The translations under genes and the position numbers were made by a program. A DNA stretch of 64,000 nucleotides from Janthinobacterium rivuli (GTDB lineage Bacteria > Pseudomonadota > Gammaproteobacteria > Burkholderiales > Burkholderiaceae_D): NCBI RefSeq assembly GCF_009208735.1, contig NZ_WFLJ01000021.1:1-64000 (forward strand), in the 5' to 3' direction. The notes beneath the pieces are model-generated. The model was not told the DNA's origin, did no database searches, and was given only the letters and a program-made list of their open reading frames with translations. This document shows positions 62,098-64,000 of this stretch, piece after piece; positions within the stretch are counted from its first letter, which is position 1; every line of letters begins with the position of its first letter.

Positions 62098-63999
62098 TCA
62101 GGCGGCGCGGCGCTGTTCGCGCGACAAATGCAGTTCGACGGTGGTGCCGCCGCCAGGGCAGGCGTGCACGTCGAACGTGGCCTCGATGCGCTGCGCGCGC
62201 TCGCGCATGATATGGATGCCGACATGGCTGTCGCCCTTTTCCAGCACGTCGACAGCGTCGAAGCCGACGCCATTGTCGCTGATCGTCAGGGTAAAGTCCT
62301 GGTGATCGGCGAGGCGCACCTCGACGTGGCTGGCCTGGGCGTGCTTGCGGATGTTCGACAGCGCTTCCTGCACGATGAATAGTAACTGCAATTGCTGCTC
62401 GCGGGGGAATGGCGCGCCGTCGACGTCGGCCAGCAGCTCGGCGTCGATGCCCGTCTGGCGGCGGAATTTGTCCACCGCCGCGCGCAGGGAGCCGATCAAA
62501 TCGTCCTCCATCAGGCGGCTGCGGAAGTTGGCCAGCAGTTCGCGCACGTCTTCATAGCTTTCCTTCACGCCCGCATGCAGGGCCGGCACGATGCCCGCCA
62601 CCTCGTCGAAACGGGCGTTGCGCACGGAGTCGTCGAGCATCTGCACTTGCAGGTTGAGGAAATTGAGGCTTTGCGCGATGCTGTCGTGCAGGCCCTGCGC
62701 CACCAGGTTGCGCTCTTCGGAAATGGCCATCTCGCGTTCGCGCGCGGCCAGGCGCAGGTTTTCCAGCGCGATGCCCAGCAACTGGCCCAGCGTTTCCAGC
62801 AAGGCCAGCTCGCGCGCGGAAAACACGCGCGCATGGCGGAAATGCAGGTTGAAGAAGCCCAGGTGCTGTTCGTGCGCGTGGATATGGAAGACGGAGACGG
62901 TGGCAAAACCCTCGCGGTGGCAGCGCAGCTCGTGCGCCTTGTCGATGCGGCGCATGTCGTGCACCTTCGCCACCTTCATCTCGACGGCCGTGCCGCACAG
63001 GCAGTCGCCCACCTTCAGGCAATGCTCGGAGGCCACCAGTTCCTCGGACAGGCCAGTATGCACCACCATGTGCAGGTTGCCCCGCTCGGCGTCGAGCACG
63101 CGCACGGTGGAACCGTCCGCCTCGAAATAGTCGACGATGCGCTGCATGAAGCCGCCGCAGATGTCTTCCAAAGGCTGCGGGCGCTGCAGGAAGGCGGCGC
63201 TTTCGTACAGCAGCGCCAGTTCGCGGTTGCGGTATTCCAGGGTCGCCGTCTTGCTGCGCACGCCCTCTTCCAGATTGCCGTACAGCGCCTGCAGGCGATC
63301 GGCCATCTGGTTGAAGCCACTGGCCAGCTGGCCGAATTCGTCATTGCTTTCGACGGCCAGGCGCACGCTGAAGTCGCGTTCCTTCATGCGCTGCATGCCC
63401 AGGCGCAGCCGCGTGACGGGCTCGATGATGAGCATGAACATCAGGTAAATCATGCTGACCGTGCCGATGACGGCCATGCCGACGAGGATCAGCTGGGAGG
63501 CGCGCAGCCAGAAGGTGCGCTGTTCGCTATCGTGCTCGATCAGGCGCACCAATTGATCGACCTGGCCGACGAAGGTGTCGGCGTCATGCTCGAACTGGCG
63601 CGCGCGCGCGGAGGAGTCGGCGGCCAGGGCTGCCGGGCGCAGGCCGCCGCGCCAGGCGGTGCCGATGCGCTCGAATTCGGACTTGATGGCCGTGCTGGGA
63701 GGCAGGAACAGGGGGCGCTGCGGGTCGCCGTGGCCGATCTTGGCCAGGGTCTCGTCCATCAGCAGCACTTGCTGGCGCGCCTGCTCGCCCGCGTCGCTGG
63801 CAATCAAGAGGGTCAGGCGGTAGGTCTGCATGCGCAGCCGGCCCGTCTCGTTGATGGCGGCCGAACTGCCTTCGAGCTGCCACGACAGGAACAGGGTGCA
63901 GCCGATGGCGCTCAAGGCCAGCACCAGCATGAGCAGCAGCGCGCCGACGATCTTGGTCGACAGCTTCTGCCAGGAGGAAAACATCGCTTTAAATTTCAT
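62098..63999 (-). CDS. narX: NarX-like nitrate/nitrite sensor histidine kinase
   Basis: The 633-residue kinase has TM1 (about 16-38) followed by INETGRLRMQTYRL (49-62), the P-box that binds nitrate in NarX/NarQ. A periplasmic helical domain, TM2 (about 165-190), HAMP, and a central GAF-like module with clustered cysteines (HCLKVGDCLCG) follow. The HisKA_3 phospho-site is His438 in QGLHDSIAQSLNFL. The HATPase has NGVGFD and GIHIMRERA. The start is the last ATG in the window (63997-63999); the ribosome site would lie beyond the edge, so a longer N-terminus cannot be ruled out. Confidence 0.88.
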   Translation of the reverse strand: MKFKAMFSSWQKLSTKIVGALLLMLVLALSAIGCTLFLSWQLEGSSAAINETGRLRMQTYRLTLLIASDAGEQARQQVLLMDETLAKIGHGDPQRPLFLPPSTAIKSEFERIGTAWRGGLRPAALAADSSARARQFEHDADTFVGQVDQLVRLIEHDSEQRTFWLRASQLILVGMAVIGTVSMIYLMFMLIIEPVTRLRLGMQRMKERDFSVRLAVESNDEFGQLASGFNQMADRLQALYGNLEEGVRSKTATLEYRNRELALLYESAAFLQRPQPLEDICGGFMQRIVDYFEADGSTVRVLDAERGNLHMVVHTGLSEELVASEHCLKVGDCLCGTAVEMKVAKVHDMRRIDKAHELRCHREGFATVSVFHIHAHEQHLGFFNLHFRHARVFSARELALLETLGQLLGIALENLRLAAREREMAISEERNLVAQGLHDSIAQSLNFLNLQVQMLDDSVRNARFDEVAGIVPALHAGVKESYEDVRELLANFRSRLMEDDLIGSLRAAVDKFRRQTGIDAELLADVDGAPFPREQQLQLLFIVQEALSNIRKHAQASHVEVRLADHQDFTLTISDNGVGFDAVDVLEKGDSHVGIHIMRERAQRIEATFDVHACPGGGTTVELHLSREQRRAA

Positions 64000-64000
64000 A

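Noticed and set aside
1-64000. tRNA, rRNA, CRISPR arrays, insertion sequences
   Set aside because: Reading both strands I found no cloverleaf-type genes, no regularly spaced repeats, and no transposase or flanking inverted repeats.

Overview
The window is a dense, G+C-rich (roughly two-thirds G+C by eye) stretch of bacterial chromosome with strong G/C-ending codon use, very short intergenic gaps and many ATGA/TGATG stop-start overlaps. The malonate decarboxylase operon with a MadLM transporter, the NarX/NarL-NnrS set, the membrane PQQ glucose dehydrogenase, the DUF748 and DUF2946 proteins and several TonB receptors together suggest a betaproteobacterium of the Oxalobacteraceae (Janthinobacterium/Massilia type). 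That placement is an inference from gene content, not from a marker gene. No rRNA, tRNA, CRISPR array, IS element or prophage structure is visible.

Layout. 1-3798: the end of an operon with a flippase-like membrane protein, a DprE1-like FAD oxidase, a DprE2-like SDR, a HAD phosphatase and a 4'-phosphopantetheinyl transferase. This resembles the machinery that epimerises a polyprenyl-phospho-pentose. 3814-7772: two metal-responsive genes (PepSY membrane protein and a ZnuD-like TonB receptor) with Fur-like boxes. 7769-16120: complete malonate decarboxylase operon mdcABCDE-madLM-mdcGH (minus strand) with its divergent LysR regulator. 16194-21091: trehalose operon otsA-otsB-GH15, in which OtsA carries an unusual membrane-anchored N-terminal module. 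21330-27124: MscS channel, cation/proton antiporter, serine beta-lactamase-like lipoprotein, small proteins, a YkvA-type protein and topoisomerase IB. 27390-30770: a 1126-residue envelope protein in which a PEP-CTERM-like segment, an internal lipobox and a C-terminal LAS-type metallopeptidase motif are joined in one frame.

30779-33875: ferritin-like DUF455 protein, a LysR regulator and D-serine ammonia-lyase. 33994-36060: a lower-G+C islet with a NYN-LOTUS putative RNase and three small unknown genes. 36139-40969: copper receptor of the OprC/NosA type with a DUF2946 protein, and a siderophore receptor behind a near-consensus Fur box. 41132-47693: DUF748 protein, a small membrane protein and membrane glucose dehydrogenase.

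48003-60081: a co-directional signalling block: chemoreceptor, membrane protein with a degenerate Hpt-like domain, HDOD protein, HTH-receiver protein, Hpt protein, and three membrane sensor kinases (one simple, two hybrid), ending in a 41-residue membrane microprotein. This block contains both functional and apparently inactivated phosphorelay modules and is the best candidate for an undescribed multi-input relay. 60089-63999: NnrS and a NarX/NarL-type two-component pair, pointing to nitrate/nitric-oxide physiology. Gene starts were chosen from Shine-Dalgarno spacing, overlap with the upstream stop, and family length. All functions are read from motifs only; no database search was possible.
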